Origin: Toxotes chatareus
Lineage: Eukaryota; Chordata; Actinopteri; Toxotidae
DNA: 64,000 nucleotides
NCBI GenBank assembly: GCA_016801885.1
Contig: CM028885.1
Coordinates: 20,409,834 to 20,473,833 of the forward strand
Direction of reading: 5' to 3'
This document shows positions 47,110 to 59,105 of this stretch, piece by piece. The position numbers were made by a program, and so were the translations under genes. The notes under the pieces are model-generated. The model worked only from the letters and a program-made list of their open reading frames with translations. It was not told the DNA's origin and ran no database searches. The number at the start of each line of letters is the position of its first letter. The stretch's first letter is position 1.

Positions 47110-50100
47110 CACCATTTGTCTCTTCTTCATCAGCATAAACTACAGTGGAACTGAGAAACGTAAATATAACTGGGTGTTGCACATCTGCAAAAATATGTGG
47201 CTTAGCAAGCTGCTCTACACCCAACTTTGCTATGTTGGGTGTAGAGACAAATACTGCAAGCCTTGCTCATTTATGTATTTGTCTGTTTCTGACAGACAGA
47301 CTGACAGGTCTCTGACAGACGTGGTCACTGCTGGCCATCACTTGTAACTCTGACAGACCGAGTGACGACTGCTGCACCTCAACACTGAATACTAATTTAC
47401 GTTTCTAGAGTGAGACACGCCTTAAGAAATAAAAGATGTAAAACAAGATCAAAGGAATTGTATATTTCAGGCAAAGGAAGCCCTCAAATCTTCTTTTACC
47501 TTTTATGATGTAATTTCTGTGATTGATGGCACAGTGTGCAGTCTTTGGAAGGATGTGTTTTAGATAGCAATGTCTGAGACCCACCATTCTCCCACCATTA
47601 AGTGATGAGTCGCAGCCCCTGAAGGCATAACTCACACTTCTCCTTTGTTATCAATGAGAGACACTCTTCTTGTATTACCCTCTATAATAGGTGTGATCAT
47701 TTTAAATTGTGCATCAAGGTAATTGCCATGGGACTGAAGGTGAAAAAGTGCTTGCAGAGTTAAGGCATGCGGGCCATTGTCTGTCATTTTCCCTGAGGAT
47801 TGGTTCAAATTAAGATGCAGTGTGACATTTTTTGCACAAGTATGTGAGGGAAGAGCTCATATTCATTACTGAACATAAAGTATACTGCTGAAACAAAATC
47901 TGAAGGAGTTCTAGTGAGACAGGAGGCTATGAAACAGGGAAATAATGCTGAACTTTTGAAATATCTGTTCTACGCTTGTCAAATTAATTGGAAGATCCTG
48001 CAAACAAAAGGTCCTCATACAATAGTTCAACAAACCAAAAATCACTGCAAACACCCATTTACATTATCTGGATATGAAAATCTTCATAGAACTCACACTG
48101 AACCTCACCATCAGTTCTTGATGTCTTTACTTTCTTATGTTGTTGTTCAGAGACTTGCCCAGCCCTTTTTGTATCTGGGCGTCCTGACAAAAAACGGTGC
48201 AGACTGAGATAACACTTGTATTTCCCTACATGCACTGTGCCAGAACTGTGAGCTTTTAAAGGGAAGAGATGAAAGAAATCACATTTCATGAAGGCTGCTC
48301 AATCGTTTCTGTAAAATCACAGACAAAGATAAAGTGGAAATGATTATACATATGGGTTTAACCATGCAGGGCCTGCTTGTCCACCATGTTGCTGTAGTTC
48401 ACCCCAGGACAATGCATGTGACTGTGTGAATGCACTGAGCTCGGAGGGGGTGGAACAAGGGAACAGGGGGCAGGGAGGCCTGACGCGAGGCCTGCTATCA
48501 GGACTAATGTGCATCACGGCGCTGTTCATTATTAACAGGTCTGTCCTGCTTGATTCTGATCTGATGACAAATTAATAGTAGTGATCTAGCTTCTAAAAGA
48601 CAGCAACATTCACTTTAAATGAGTGTGAATCATCAGGTCCTGCGGGCATGTTAGGTCGGCATTCCAGTGCAGGTTCTCTCTAGTGATTTTTAGGGATGGT
48701 TTTTTTTGCTGGAGGGACAAAAAGCATCTGTAGTGTAATACTTAAAATAGCATGAATGACTAAAACAATATTTCATTCCATTCAAAGTACTGAGACGTTG
48801 GATGATATTCAAACTTTTGCTTGATATTCAAATTGGTAATGTGATCATGTTTTAACCTCAACTGAAAGACAATATGCTGCATGTTGAGACTGTGTGCTGA
48901 GAAAAAGCCATAACCTTACAGAATCCCACTGTAAATAAGAGTTTTAAGGCAATCGTGGAGACATCAATACAGAATACATAAAGTTTCAGGTTAACCTCAA
49001 TTAAGGATATGGATCTCCAGGACTGGCATTCAAAGACTGATTTCGTTTTTGAAAAATAATCTGCTTAGCTCTGGGCACAGAGCAAGTCTGTCTAAATTTA
49101 GGTGTGATGTCATTATTTGCCAGTTTCAAAAAGAGATATTTATGTCCCAGTTCTTTATGTTTAATTATATATTTGTTTGTCCTGGTTTTGATGGTGAAAG
49201 AAAGTTTTGGTTAAACAATACTTCACGTTTATTCGAAGTAACTACTGAACCTATGTTACATTTACTCTTGTTTATTTTTGTGTTATTTTCTTATTAATTA
49301 TATTGTATTTGCCAATTACAAGTGTTGCTGCCCACTTACTTGATATAGTTTGTATTTTTTGTTTTCTATGTGCAACTGTCAATTTACGTCATTGAAGAGT
49401 CACTGTGTGAAAAAAAGTTTTAAAAAAAGTCTAAAACCCAAAAAAGGTTATACAGACAAGCGTGACACCAGCAAAAGAACAAAGAGACTCCTCCTTTTCT
49501 CAATTTCTTCTCAGGAAAGAGGCAAAATATTTCAAGTGTGCAGAAAAGTTGCACCAAGGAATGCTTTCGCTGACTGATAAAATTTCTCTGATGATCAGCA
49601 ACACAACAGCTGGTTGCATTGAATAAACATTACCGGCTAGGGGTGCGAAAGGAGATTATATATTATCAGTGTCTTTCAGGAGCGACACCAGGATTATGAA
49701 AGAAGCCAGGCTGTGAATCTGGAGGAGAACAATGCAGTCAGCTGCTCCTGACACATCAACACAAAAACAAGCCACTACAGCCTTTCCCCATCCGTTGATC
49801 CAGTTCCTATCAGGGTGTCTGTCTACTGAATACATAATTATTCATTCAAGAATTTGGTTTTTCAATAATGCTCCTTTATTGTTAATTAGAATATGCAGCT
49901 TTCGGTTTAGTGCTGAATGCATACATATATGTTTTGCTTTGTGAAGAAACAATCTGCGACAACGAGCTTGGAGGATTTTTGGAAGAGAAATTACATTAGC
50001 ATAAAGTCAAACAATAGGACAAAGTTAATTAAATCAGTTAAAAGTAAACAGTGTTTGCCCACTTGTTGCTGTCATTACCACTACAGATGATGAATGTTAA

Positions 50101-51850
50101 TTAAATAACTGCAACAGAATTTATGATTAAATTGTCATCAAGTTAAAGAAATGTTTGCGCAGTCAAACACAAACTACCACCACCTCCACGTGGAGGGATT
50201 TTTATGATCAACTCAAAATCTCTCTGCAGTTTCATCATCCAGGGGCATCATACTGCTGCTCCAGATTGATAGCCTTTCACAGAGCCATTGTGGTCACAGA
50301 ACAATAGGAAATGAGCGGGAGGCCTAGATGTGTCACATGTGGTGCCTTTGATTAACATACTAGACTTGTTTGTGTAACAGGATCTCGTGGTGAGGCAAGA
50401 ATACCAAAAACTGAATCAGAGTGTTGCAGGGGGTAGGAAAATGTTTTAATTTAGGGCAGCACACGTAAGCGATTGAGTCTTTCTTATGCAAAACGCATGA
50501 AGGATATCTTTTTTTTTTTTTTTTTATTCTAGGTAGTCAAAGAACACGTGGGCTATTTAACTGTCAGCTTTACAAGATTTGATAAGATAAAATAAGCACT
50601 AAACACTGCATTTGTCTGACCTGCATGGGAACTACAAGGATTTGAAAACAGTTTTTAATAAACCCACAAAACACTTTATTAGCCTATAAAAAGAAGGGGG
50701 TGCAGGGAACAGCCCAGCCTAATGTGTGACATGGTTTTGGAAAATGGAGTCTTCCAGTCTTTGTTCACTGTTCATCAACTGGGAGTGGTTACTGATAAAG
50801 TTTTTTTTTTCTTTCAGACATTGCTGGCATTCAGGGGGAGGTTATGTGTGTGTCTCAATAATCAGTGTACGCTGTAGTCTACTGAATATCTTCATTGATT
50901 GTGTGATGTAATTCTTTCTTTAAGCTACCATCACTGCCTGATGTCTGTTTGGAAGGGTTCAAGGGTGGAGGATGGGCTGTTATTTAACTACACATTAGCC
51001 ACTGGGTGCTACTGTAGGTGATGGTCTTTATCTCCCAAACGTAGTGTATTATTTTTTTCTTTTGTGTCCACACAATCACATAGTGACTTTACAGCTTCCC
51101 TAAATATTAGTATTATTATTAGCCTTAAGCCCATTAGTACATTAGCATCTTTTCATAATAGACTATAGAAAGCATCCTGATCTATAACACATACACATAG
51201 GCTTCAACACTGTGTGAGCATATAAATATATATGTGTGTGCCAGCAAACCTGAAAACTTAATACAGTTTTTATGCATGTTCTATAGGAAATAGGAAGAAC
51301 CTGAAATTTCTTATGACTCAACCAACCAGCTTCTGCAAAAACCCTCATGTATCTGTGAAAAAGTTTGAGGCACCCCTCCCCCATCTCCACATGGTAGCTG
51401 ATGCATGACGTGAAGAAGAAGGGCTACACTTTTAGGTAGGTTCGGCGCAGCGTTACATATCAAACGTTGTGTTGTTGTGTGGCCTGTGGCTGTAAACAGC
51501 ACACTAACAAACTGTGCGACGGTTTACGTATGTTAAAGGTGCTTCAAGGGCGCATTATCAGCAGGATAAGCCAAGGTCTTGAGAACCAAACGGGGAAACG
51601 CATAATATTTGACATCACTGTATACAAGTAATAGTATAGACTTAAAATACAAATGAAGCCCACACCATAACAATGTTTAAATGGCCAGACTGGCATACCT
51701 GCTGGTAAGTGGTAGGTGGGCCTCAGCAGGATGTCATATAAAATATATATTAGATAAACAAACGCATCGCACGTGTTTTGTGATTGTGTTTGGTTTGCGT
51801 CTCACAGTCGCGTTTCAGTTTTAAGGTTATGCGTACTAATCCTTTTCTGT
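47110..51850. other. bcas1-znf217 intergenic DNA
   Basis: No coding exon recognised. Contains a perfect 13-bp inverted repeat at 47213-47246, TCTGACAGAC-type short repeats near 47290-47360, and AT-rich DNA. Regulatory elements may be present but are not identifiable from one sequence. Confidence 0.5.
47213..47246. repeat. Perfect 13-bp inverted repeat, 8-base loop
   Basis: Arm CTCTACACCCAAC, loop TTTGCTAT, arm GTTGGGTGTAGAG, about 110 bases after the bcas1 polyadenylation hexamer. Confidence 0.9.
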
Positions 51851-51854
51851 TACT

Positions 51855-52013
51855 CGCGACCACGTGACTGCCCTATAAGTTTTAGGAGTGGGGGGAGGCG
51901 ACGTGCACGCGCTCCATCTTGAGGGAACGTTGAGGGGAGCGCGCGTCAGATCTCAACAGCTGCACAGTGAGGATTCTCCAAGTAGAGCAAATATGATTCA
52001 GACAATTGAATAG
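51855..52013 (+). promoter_or_regulatory. znf217: znf217 promoter and probable noncoding exon 1
   Basis: A CpG-containing stretch holds an E-box CACGTG at 51861-51866, a TATAAG word near 51874, CG-rich blocks at 51900-51950, and a donor AG|GTGAGC at 52013/52014. This fits a first exon spliced to the acceptor at 53984. A six-codon upstream frame (ATG at 51993, TAG at 52011) would end exactly at the exon end. The transcription start is not defined. Confidence 0.5.
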
Positions 52014-54039
52014 GTGAGCTGTCCACCAGCAACGCCTTGTGAAATGAAGAAGCAACCCACACAAACAGCTTAGCTCACTGACTCCGGTCGCACGTAGTAT
52101 CAGTATCATTATTAATCCGGAAATTCACAGTTGGTAGGTATTGTTTGGTGAGTTTCTACAGTTTCAAGTCGGAGTCGGAGACAACAGAAAGTGCAGTTTT
52201 GCTAACGTTAGTTAGTGTCGTTAGGCTGCGAGCGAATTCGTGGCTTTTACTCAACTCGGTTTTTAGCGACGTTAGCTTGTCGTTGAGTTTGGGTTAAGTT
52301 TGGAAAAAAAAAAAAACTGGCGTTAAACAAATAATTAAGCACCAACGTAAGTACACAAGGTATGGCTCGTGTTGATTTGAAGCAATCTGTTGCTATGAAA
52401 ATAACGATGTCGTTTCTGGAACGTGTCGGTTGTTGAGTTCATGCTAGCTAAATTATTTTTTTTTTTTTTTTTTTAATGATTTCGAGATTTCCCAACCAGG
52501 GTTAACGCCAGCAGCAGTATGATGACTGATATCGATCCGTATCGCTGAGAAAGTACCGGATTCCTCGTGCTTTGCTTATTAAGTGCACATAGAAATGTAA
52601 TAGCTACTCCGTTAATTATACGATTGACTTTGATTAAGTTAACGCAGGCTCGCGTTGTGAGATCTTTACGGTTTAACTTCGAGCACCCCCCCCACACGAG
52701 TAAGCTACGTTAATGGTCTTAACGAGGGCTGTGCTTTACTGGAATAACAAGGTGGCTAACGTTAACGCTGCCTCACACAAAGCATGGGTGTGCTTTTAAA
52801 AGACAGAGAGAAAGAAGAAGAAAAAAAAAAAACACTGTCATTATCGATAGTTGCCTGTGCTCACCTGGATAATGTCGAAAGTACACACAGGCAAGTTAAT
52901 TATAGCTCGATGGGCTATGGTTAATACGCAAAGTTTAGATTATCGAGAAGAATAGGGCTCGGTTACAGGAAGGTAACTAGAAACTTGAAGTTGGGATTTC
53001 CATCTTACCAGCTGCATTGCCCAGTTGTAACACTATATTGGTGGCACAATGTCGATTTGAATAACTAAAAAAAAACAACAACAAATATACACACACATAA
53101 ATAGATGCTACAATGGGCTGCTATATGCTATGCTTTTGTCACATTCTTCACTTGCATTTGTATTAGCCTCTTGACTTGCTGGTCCAGTTATTCCACTCTT
53201 GAGTGACTCAAACTAACAGGATGATTTTGAGTTTCCTAAACTTTCTCTTTCTATATATAAGCAGTTCATTATACATGCTGAAACACCTTCTATGGCAAAG
53301 TCACGAGGAAGTAGTCCCAGCTGACACAAAACAGAAGGAAAACAGAACATTATACACCTGGAGCGTAAAACAAGATGGCTAAGGATTTTAGGATTGTATA
53401 ACATGTTTAACAGTATTTGAGTATTTGATTTTACAGGTATTTAAAGCTGGTAAATGTAAAAGGAAAAAAAAATGCTAGTTATTACATTAAGGGCTTTGAG
53501 TACTGTTTTTATTCATCTGCAGTATACTGTATTCAGTAATAACTATTATCATTTAACTAATAAGTTAATTTGAAACAGTGCAGTTTATAAAATAGTCTTT
53601 TAACAAAAAAATCTGAACAGGAAAGGCAATGTTAACCTATACATTTATACTGACCACATTAAAGTGGCATGATTGTTTAAGTAGTTTACTCAGACAATCA
53701 AGGTAATATAGATACTAAGAATTAAGAAAAATTATGCTTGTGAGCAGGAAAAACATTGTTTTCATGGTTTATCAGTGGCCTCCATATAGAGGAAATGACT
53801 TGTCTGTGCAGTTGATTGCTAAAAAAGATACATTTCCTGTTTCAGTATGAGCGAAGGCAATTCTCTCTGTGTGGTGTATTTAAAACTGATTCTGATTCTC
53901 TATCTTAAAGTTAGGTAGTTGCTGATCTGATCCCATTTTTGATATTGAGCAAAGCCTTAATGCACTTTTTCCCATTTTTCCCAGGTTCCTAACAGTCTGG
54001 ACAGTGTATGCGGCATTGTTGCTCCGCCCTCAGAGGACA

Positions 54040-55366
54040 ATGCCCACTCACTCCCTGTTGCCGTTTGTGGAGAGCCCAGATGGACTTGCCCAAGACATTC
54101 TGATTAGCAACAGTGCAAGCATCCCAGGGCCTGGTTCTAGCATGACACCACACACCACCAACTCAGAAAAGGCTGTGTTGCAATCTGGAGGAAGTGTACT
54201 GCTATCTTGTATGTTCTGTGATCAGACTTTTACTCATCAGGATGAGCTTGGACCCCATGTATTAACACAGCACCCCACCACTTTCTTTGAACCCACCGTG
54301 CTTCGAGTGGAAGCAGAATTCAGGATCCCAGGAGAGAGATCCCGGCCCAAACCGAGCGGCCTCCCTACTGAAAAAGACGAGGTTCACAGCTGCATTGTGT
54401 GTGGCCAGGTATCGCAAGATGCTGGTGAGCTGGAGACCCACATGAGGAAGCACAAGGACTACTTTACGTACTGCTGCAATGTCTGTGGACGGAGGTTCAG
54501 AGAGCCGTGGTTTCTTAAGAACCACATGAAGATGCATGTAAAACCAGGAGCAAAGAGCAAGGCCCAGCAAGACCTGGAGACCCCGGCCACAATCAATGGC
54601 ATCGTCCAAGATCCAGTTTCAGAGCCTGTGGTCACTGCTTACAAAATGTGCATGGTTTGTGGGTTTTTCTTCCCTGACCATGACAGTTTGGTTGAACATA
54701 GTAAAGTACATAATAGAGAAGTGGAGCATGGCAGAGATAAAGACAAGGAGAACATGGATGCCACTACTGAATCCCTTGCCAAACAGGAAACATTTCTTCA
54801 CAGTCTAAACCTTCTGCCTCGTTCTACAGGAAATAGTTTGCAACATGCGAGATCATCAAAATGGATTCCACAATTAGATCCTTTCAACACCTATCAGGCC
54901 TGGCAACTTGCTACAAAAGGCAAGATAGCAGTTGGTCCTAATAATTCAAAAGAGACTGGCCAGGAAGCAAGCACAGACAATGAAGACTGCAACTCTGATA
55001 AGGAGGAGTTGAGTAATATTTGGTCTGAGAGCCAAGGAGACAAGGCTGTGAAAGAGGTCCTTGGGAGAGAGCTCCGGTCTCAGCAGCAGGCTGCAGCAGA
55101 AAACCCAGAACCACAGCGGAGGTCTCTGATGCAGAAAGATAAGGACAAAGAAAGGCCAACCACTTGTGAGGAATGTCAGAGAACCTTCAGGACATACCAC
55201 CAGTTAGTCCTTCACTCCAGAGTGCACAAGCGTGAGAGAGGCGGTGAGGAGAGTCCGACTTCTTCTGTTGATGGAAAGTTGTCCAGAGTAGGCTCACTGG
55301 AGCACGCAGAGGACGGCTCTGAGGAGGGCTTTGAGGAGGCAGCATTGACAGAAAACCTTGGTTCAG
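54040..55366 (+). CDS. znf217: znf217 coding exon 1, fingers 1-5
   Basis: 442 codons plus one base. The exon begins at 53985 after TTTTTCCCAG and ends at the donor CAG|GTAAAT. An out-of-frame ATG at 54008 lies between the acceptor and the start codon. Reading past the donor runs into intron and a CA repeat, so the longer open frame to 55572 is not the protein. Confidence 0.95.
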
Positions 55367-55381
55367 GTAAATGTAGGAATC

Positions 55382-55412
<31 letters not shown>

Positions 55413-57439
55413 TGGCTTCACTCATTCTGTCTTAATTGTCTTATACAAAGAACTCTGGGACCAAGTGCTCCCTCTGCTGGTGAGGGATGATAACACATCT
55501 TTTGTGATTTTAAACAGTCATCTTCCTTCTCTGTGTATTCATTTATGTCTTTGTGTCTTTTTCCAAAGGTGAAGACGGTTTTGACCGATCAAAGGTCAGA
55601 TCAAAAGAATGCAGTTACTGTGGCAAATCATTCCGATCAAGCTACTACCTCACTGTTCATCTGAGGACTCACACAGGTACATTCTCCACATTTGGCTTGA
55701 ATGATTTATGTATAAATACGGGACTTCATTTATTGTGTCTTGTAGGTTCAATTCTGTGATTGATATTTATAACTATACTTATTCTTTACTGTTTGTTTCA
55801 GGTGAAAAACCGTTCAAGTGTGCTTACTGTGACTATGCTGCGGCCCAGAAGACATCACTGAAATATCACCTGGATCGTCGCCACAAGAACAAACCTTATG
55901 TGGAGATCTCCAGCAAACCTGTGCCTTCAGTGCCCTCTCCCAGCGATGGAAAACAGGGAAATGACAATGAAAATCCTGTCCCAAACCGATCCAAACTCTG
56001 GGTTCCTGGAGCCCGATCGTGCACCAGTGGAACACCAGAAGATAAACTGGATAGCGTAGGTAGCAAGCTTGGCAAACCAGTCACTGAGATGAATGCTGAG
56101 CATGATAAATTAATTGGTAAGTCTGCTTACTCCCCTACTGATAACGTGCTCATAAAGTGCCCTGCACCTGTTAACCTGAAGATAAAACAGGAGGAGATAA
56201 AAGAAGAAAACTCTGAGGCCCCATTAAATCTGTCCTTAAAAGTGTCTCTCTCCATCCCTGCCAGCGCAGAGCCCAGAAACGCATTAAGTCCACTTGCCTG
56301 TTCTTTCTGTGCGTATAAAACCATGTACCCCGAGGTTCTGATAATGCACAAAAAGCTGACTCATAAAGACAAGTCAGACGGTACCAAAAAGAATGGATTT
56401 GGAGGCAGTTTGAAACAAAAACGTTACACAGGCTGCCCCCCTGCGCTCGACGGGAAAGATGTCAGCCCGCTGCCGATGATTGACAGGCCCCACCCTCGTA
56501 GAACCAAATCACCACCTCCTCAACCTGCCAAACCACAAGAGAAGACACCTAGTAACCCACCACCTCACGGTCCTAAGCGGTCCCCTATCCATGCACCCCT
56601 ACGTGATGTTGTTCAGGAAACCCAGAATTTTAGACAGAACATTGATTCACATCCCAGTCAGGAATCCTCTAGGTATACAGAGCTCATTAGGAAATCCAAC
56701 ACAGGCAGCAAGTATGTAATGGACAGACCAGCCCCCCCTGACAGATTGGGAATTGGCGAGAGGAGTTACCCGGTTCGAAGTGGCGTCATGTGGCACTCGG
56801 AAGCCGCCAGACTGTGTCTGTCAAGCCGCTTTGGGAGCCTCCCCCAGATGGATTTTGGTGAACCTTCCAACAAGAGACTGAAGTACTCGGTGCCTACAGG
56901 CAGGGAAGCCGACATCGGTGAGAAGCCTGGCTTTAGAGGACCAGCAGCAGATGGATCCAGCAGGCTGATGATCTCAGGGAGAAGTGTGAAAACCACATCA
57001 CAGGGGTCGGGTCCCTCCACGGCTCCTGAGATGCTGGGTCCTGTGAAGAATACATCGACAGCTATCGGAGGAAGTTTGGACACTGAGTGGAGCATGATGA
57101 ACCTTCTGCGCCCCTACACACCCAGTGACCTGGCATCTCTCTATCACAGCACACCAGCTAACCCCAGTCATGGAGGACTGTCCAACCCAAGAGCAGGTAT
57201 GTATTAGGTTAGCTGCTCCAGGAGAGATACGTACAGTCATAGTTTTTTTTTTTTTTTTAAACTAGGCTTCTTTTTATCCGCATTTTCTGGCAGTTTGTAA
57301 AGTTAACATTAAAGATTTTTTCTCAGGGGGCAGAGCTGTGCTGTACCAACACTTACCCACTCTGCCCAACCTGCAGAGGAGAGACCCCACAGGCCCGTTC
57401 CCTAATCAACGCTATGGGGCCACTGACAAAAGTACCTAA
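54040..57439 (+). CDS. znf217: Znf217 C2H2 zinc-finger repressor (4 coding exons)
   Basis: Orthologue of ZNF217, a nuclear DNA-binding repressor that works with CtBP, CoREST, LSD1 and HDACs. Exons are 54040-55366, 55569-55676, 55802-57196 and 57327-57439, all joins in phase 1, giving 980 residues. Eight C2H2 fingers lie at about 57-78, 118-138, 146-166, 204-224, 376-396, 457-477, 484-505 and 644-665. Fingers 6 and 7 are joined by the TGEKPFKC-type linker and are the pair known to bind DNA in human. PLNLS at 618-622 is the CtBP-binding motif, and IKQE/IKEE at 605-613 fit SUMO consensus sites. CMVCG, the PQLDPF-type segment, RTGCPPAL and the YQHL-containing end match human. The start at 54040 (MPTHSLL) matches human MPTQSLL; the frame is open upstream to the acceptor but has no earlier ATG. 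Confidence 0.96.
55385..55412. repeat. (CA)n microsatellite in znf217 intron
   Basis: Fourteen CA units just after the donor of coding exon 1; a useful polymorphic marker. Confidence 0.9.
55569..55676 (+). CDS. znf217: znf217 coding exon 2, finger 6
   Basis: 108 bases between TTCCAAAG and GTACAT. Finger C-S-Y-C-G-K-S-F-R-S and onward to H-L-R-T-H. Confidence 0.95.
55802..57196 (+). CDS. znf217: znf217 coding exon 3, fingers 7-8 and CtBP motif
   Basis: 1395 bases between TTTCAG and GTATGT. Includes finger 7, PLNLS, finger 8, a Pro-rich region and a nuclear-signal-like S-N-K-R-L-K-Y segment. A TAG occurs shortly after the donor, so intron retention would truncate only the last 37 residues. 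Confidence 0.95.
57327..57439 (+). CDS. znf217: znf217 last coding exon
   Basis: Two bases plus 36 codons and TAA after TTTTCTCAG. The segment R-A-V-L-Y-Q-H-L and end D-K-S-T match the human C-terminus R-P-V-S-Y-Q-H-L to D-K-K-T. Confidence 0.9.
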
Positions 57440-59105
57440 AGTGGCACCAAGGTAACAGGTTGAAAACTGCTTTGAAATTTATACAGAAGGGCTTCCTTTT
57501 TTTGGGGGGATTTTCAAACTCAGACCAAAATCTTTGAAAAGTTTTACCTGGTACTTGATCTAAAAGAATCAAGTTTTATTAGAAAAGTATTTTTTCCCTC
57601 TCTCTAGATTGAACTGTGCTGCTACCTTATTTTGGAGAACTTTGGAAAATTTGTTCAATGTACAGATTTAAGAAGAGAGATGGTTTGTGCTCAGAAAGTG
57701 TCTAGGCTCCCCTAATTTAATTTTTTCTTTCAGCAGAGGAAAATTTGTGTTGCATAGACATTTCAGGGGCTCAGGCTTTCAGTGTCCATTTTTGCTTTTT
57801 TGAATGAGAAAGTGCAGAAGATCTGAAGATATTAATCCACTGGTGTGCACTGTGATACTTTTTTTTTTCACCCAAAACTTCTTTTTTTGACCCACACTAA
57901 TGTCCAGATACCAGTAGCAGTAAAATGTGTATGTGGAATAGCAAAAGTATTGTGGGATAATATAAATTTATCTGCAAGCTTTCAGTACATGACAGTTGTA
58001 TTAAGTAAAAACCTAAGAAGAAAGATTTGTGTGGAAAAAATTGCTGCTCTGTTCACTTACTGTTGATGTCCAAGCAGTAATTAAGCACTATTCTGTTTGT
58101 TTGTTTTTTTTTTTTTTTCCTTTTCCAAAGCACTGGAGGGTGGGGATTTTCTGTCGAATAACTTGATGGCTTCGGCCCAGTGGTTTACAAACAGGCCACG
58201 ATAACAAGTCCTTCTGTGTTTGCTGAAGTGGTCTACCTCATGTTGTGCCCTAGACACTGTTATTCTCATTAAGCTGCTGTAGCAATCGTATCAGCTCAAC
58301 CCCTTTGTCTAGTTGTGTAGTGACCAGAGACATGCTTTGAGTCTAACTAGAGGGACATGTGTTTGTCAGGCATCAGTATTTGTCAGGCGCCACATAAAAG
58401 CTCATGACAAAAGAGCAGCTACTACATACGCCTTATCGACCATTGGCACATGATTAACTGTAACACAATTTGGGTTGTGGATTTCTTTGATACACTCTGT
58501 CTTTACAGGTCCAGTCTTAAACACAGAACAAATTTCGTGGTCATTATTTATCCTTTTGAAATGGCAAATGGTTATCATCTGCTTTAGTGGTGCCTCAAAT
58601 CCATAAGCTGTGAAATGTACCAAATTTCACGGAGTTCTGTTTGTGTGTTAAATAGCCATTCTGTTTTTGTTTGTTTGTTTGTTTGTTTTTGGGCTGCACA
58701 TTTAGTCACTGTTCAGGAGCTTGCTTTTACTATGCAGAGTCTTGAAAGTGGTGTTTTGTTTGGAGGGACAGCAGTCAGTCCCAGCTGATCATAAAGTGGC
58801 CTTTTAGATGTCGTATGAGTGTGGTTTGGGGGGAAAAAGGAAAAAAAAAAACCAAAAGCAGCTATGTTGATTAATGACTCAATTAATTATACACTGTGAA
58901 CAGAAAAAAAGCCTCAGGTTAACCCATATTTACAAGCAAGTTTAGTCTGTTGTGTAATTTAGTATGTTTTGCCACTTTGACAGACTTTGGTTAAGTTATT
59001 TGTTTTTGTTTGGTATTCACATTACATGTGTACTTATGTAAAAATGAAAATATTGTTTGATATTTGTATAACACATTTCAATAATAAAGTTAGATGCGAA
59101 GAGCT
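57440..59105 (+). other. znf217: znf217 3' UTR
   Basis: AT-rich, with poly-T and GTTT runs and no coding frame. Assigned as 3' UTR up to the hexamer at 59083. Confidence 0.6.
59083..59088 (+). terminator. znf217: Candidate znf217 polyadenylation signal
   Basis: AATAAA in TTTCAATAATAAAGTT, about 1.6 kb after the stop codon. Confidence 0.55.

Noticed and set aside
55367..55572. Continuation of the znf217 first coding frame into the CA repeat
   Set aside because: A consensus donor at 55366/55367 and a matching acceptor at 55568 restore the conserved finger 6; the continuation is intron.
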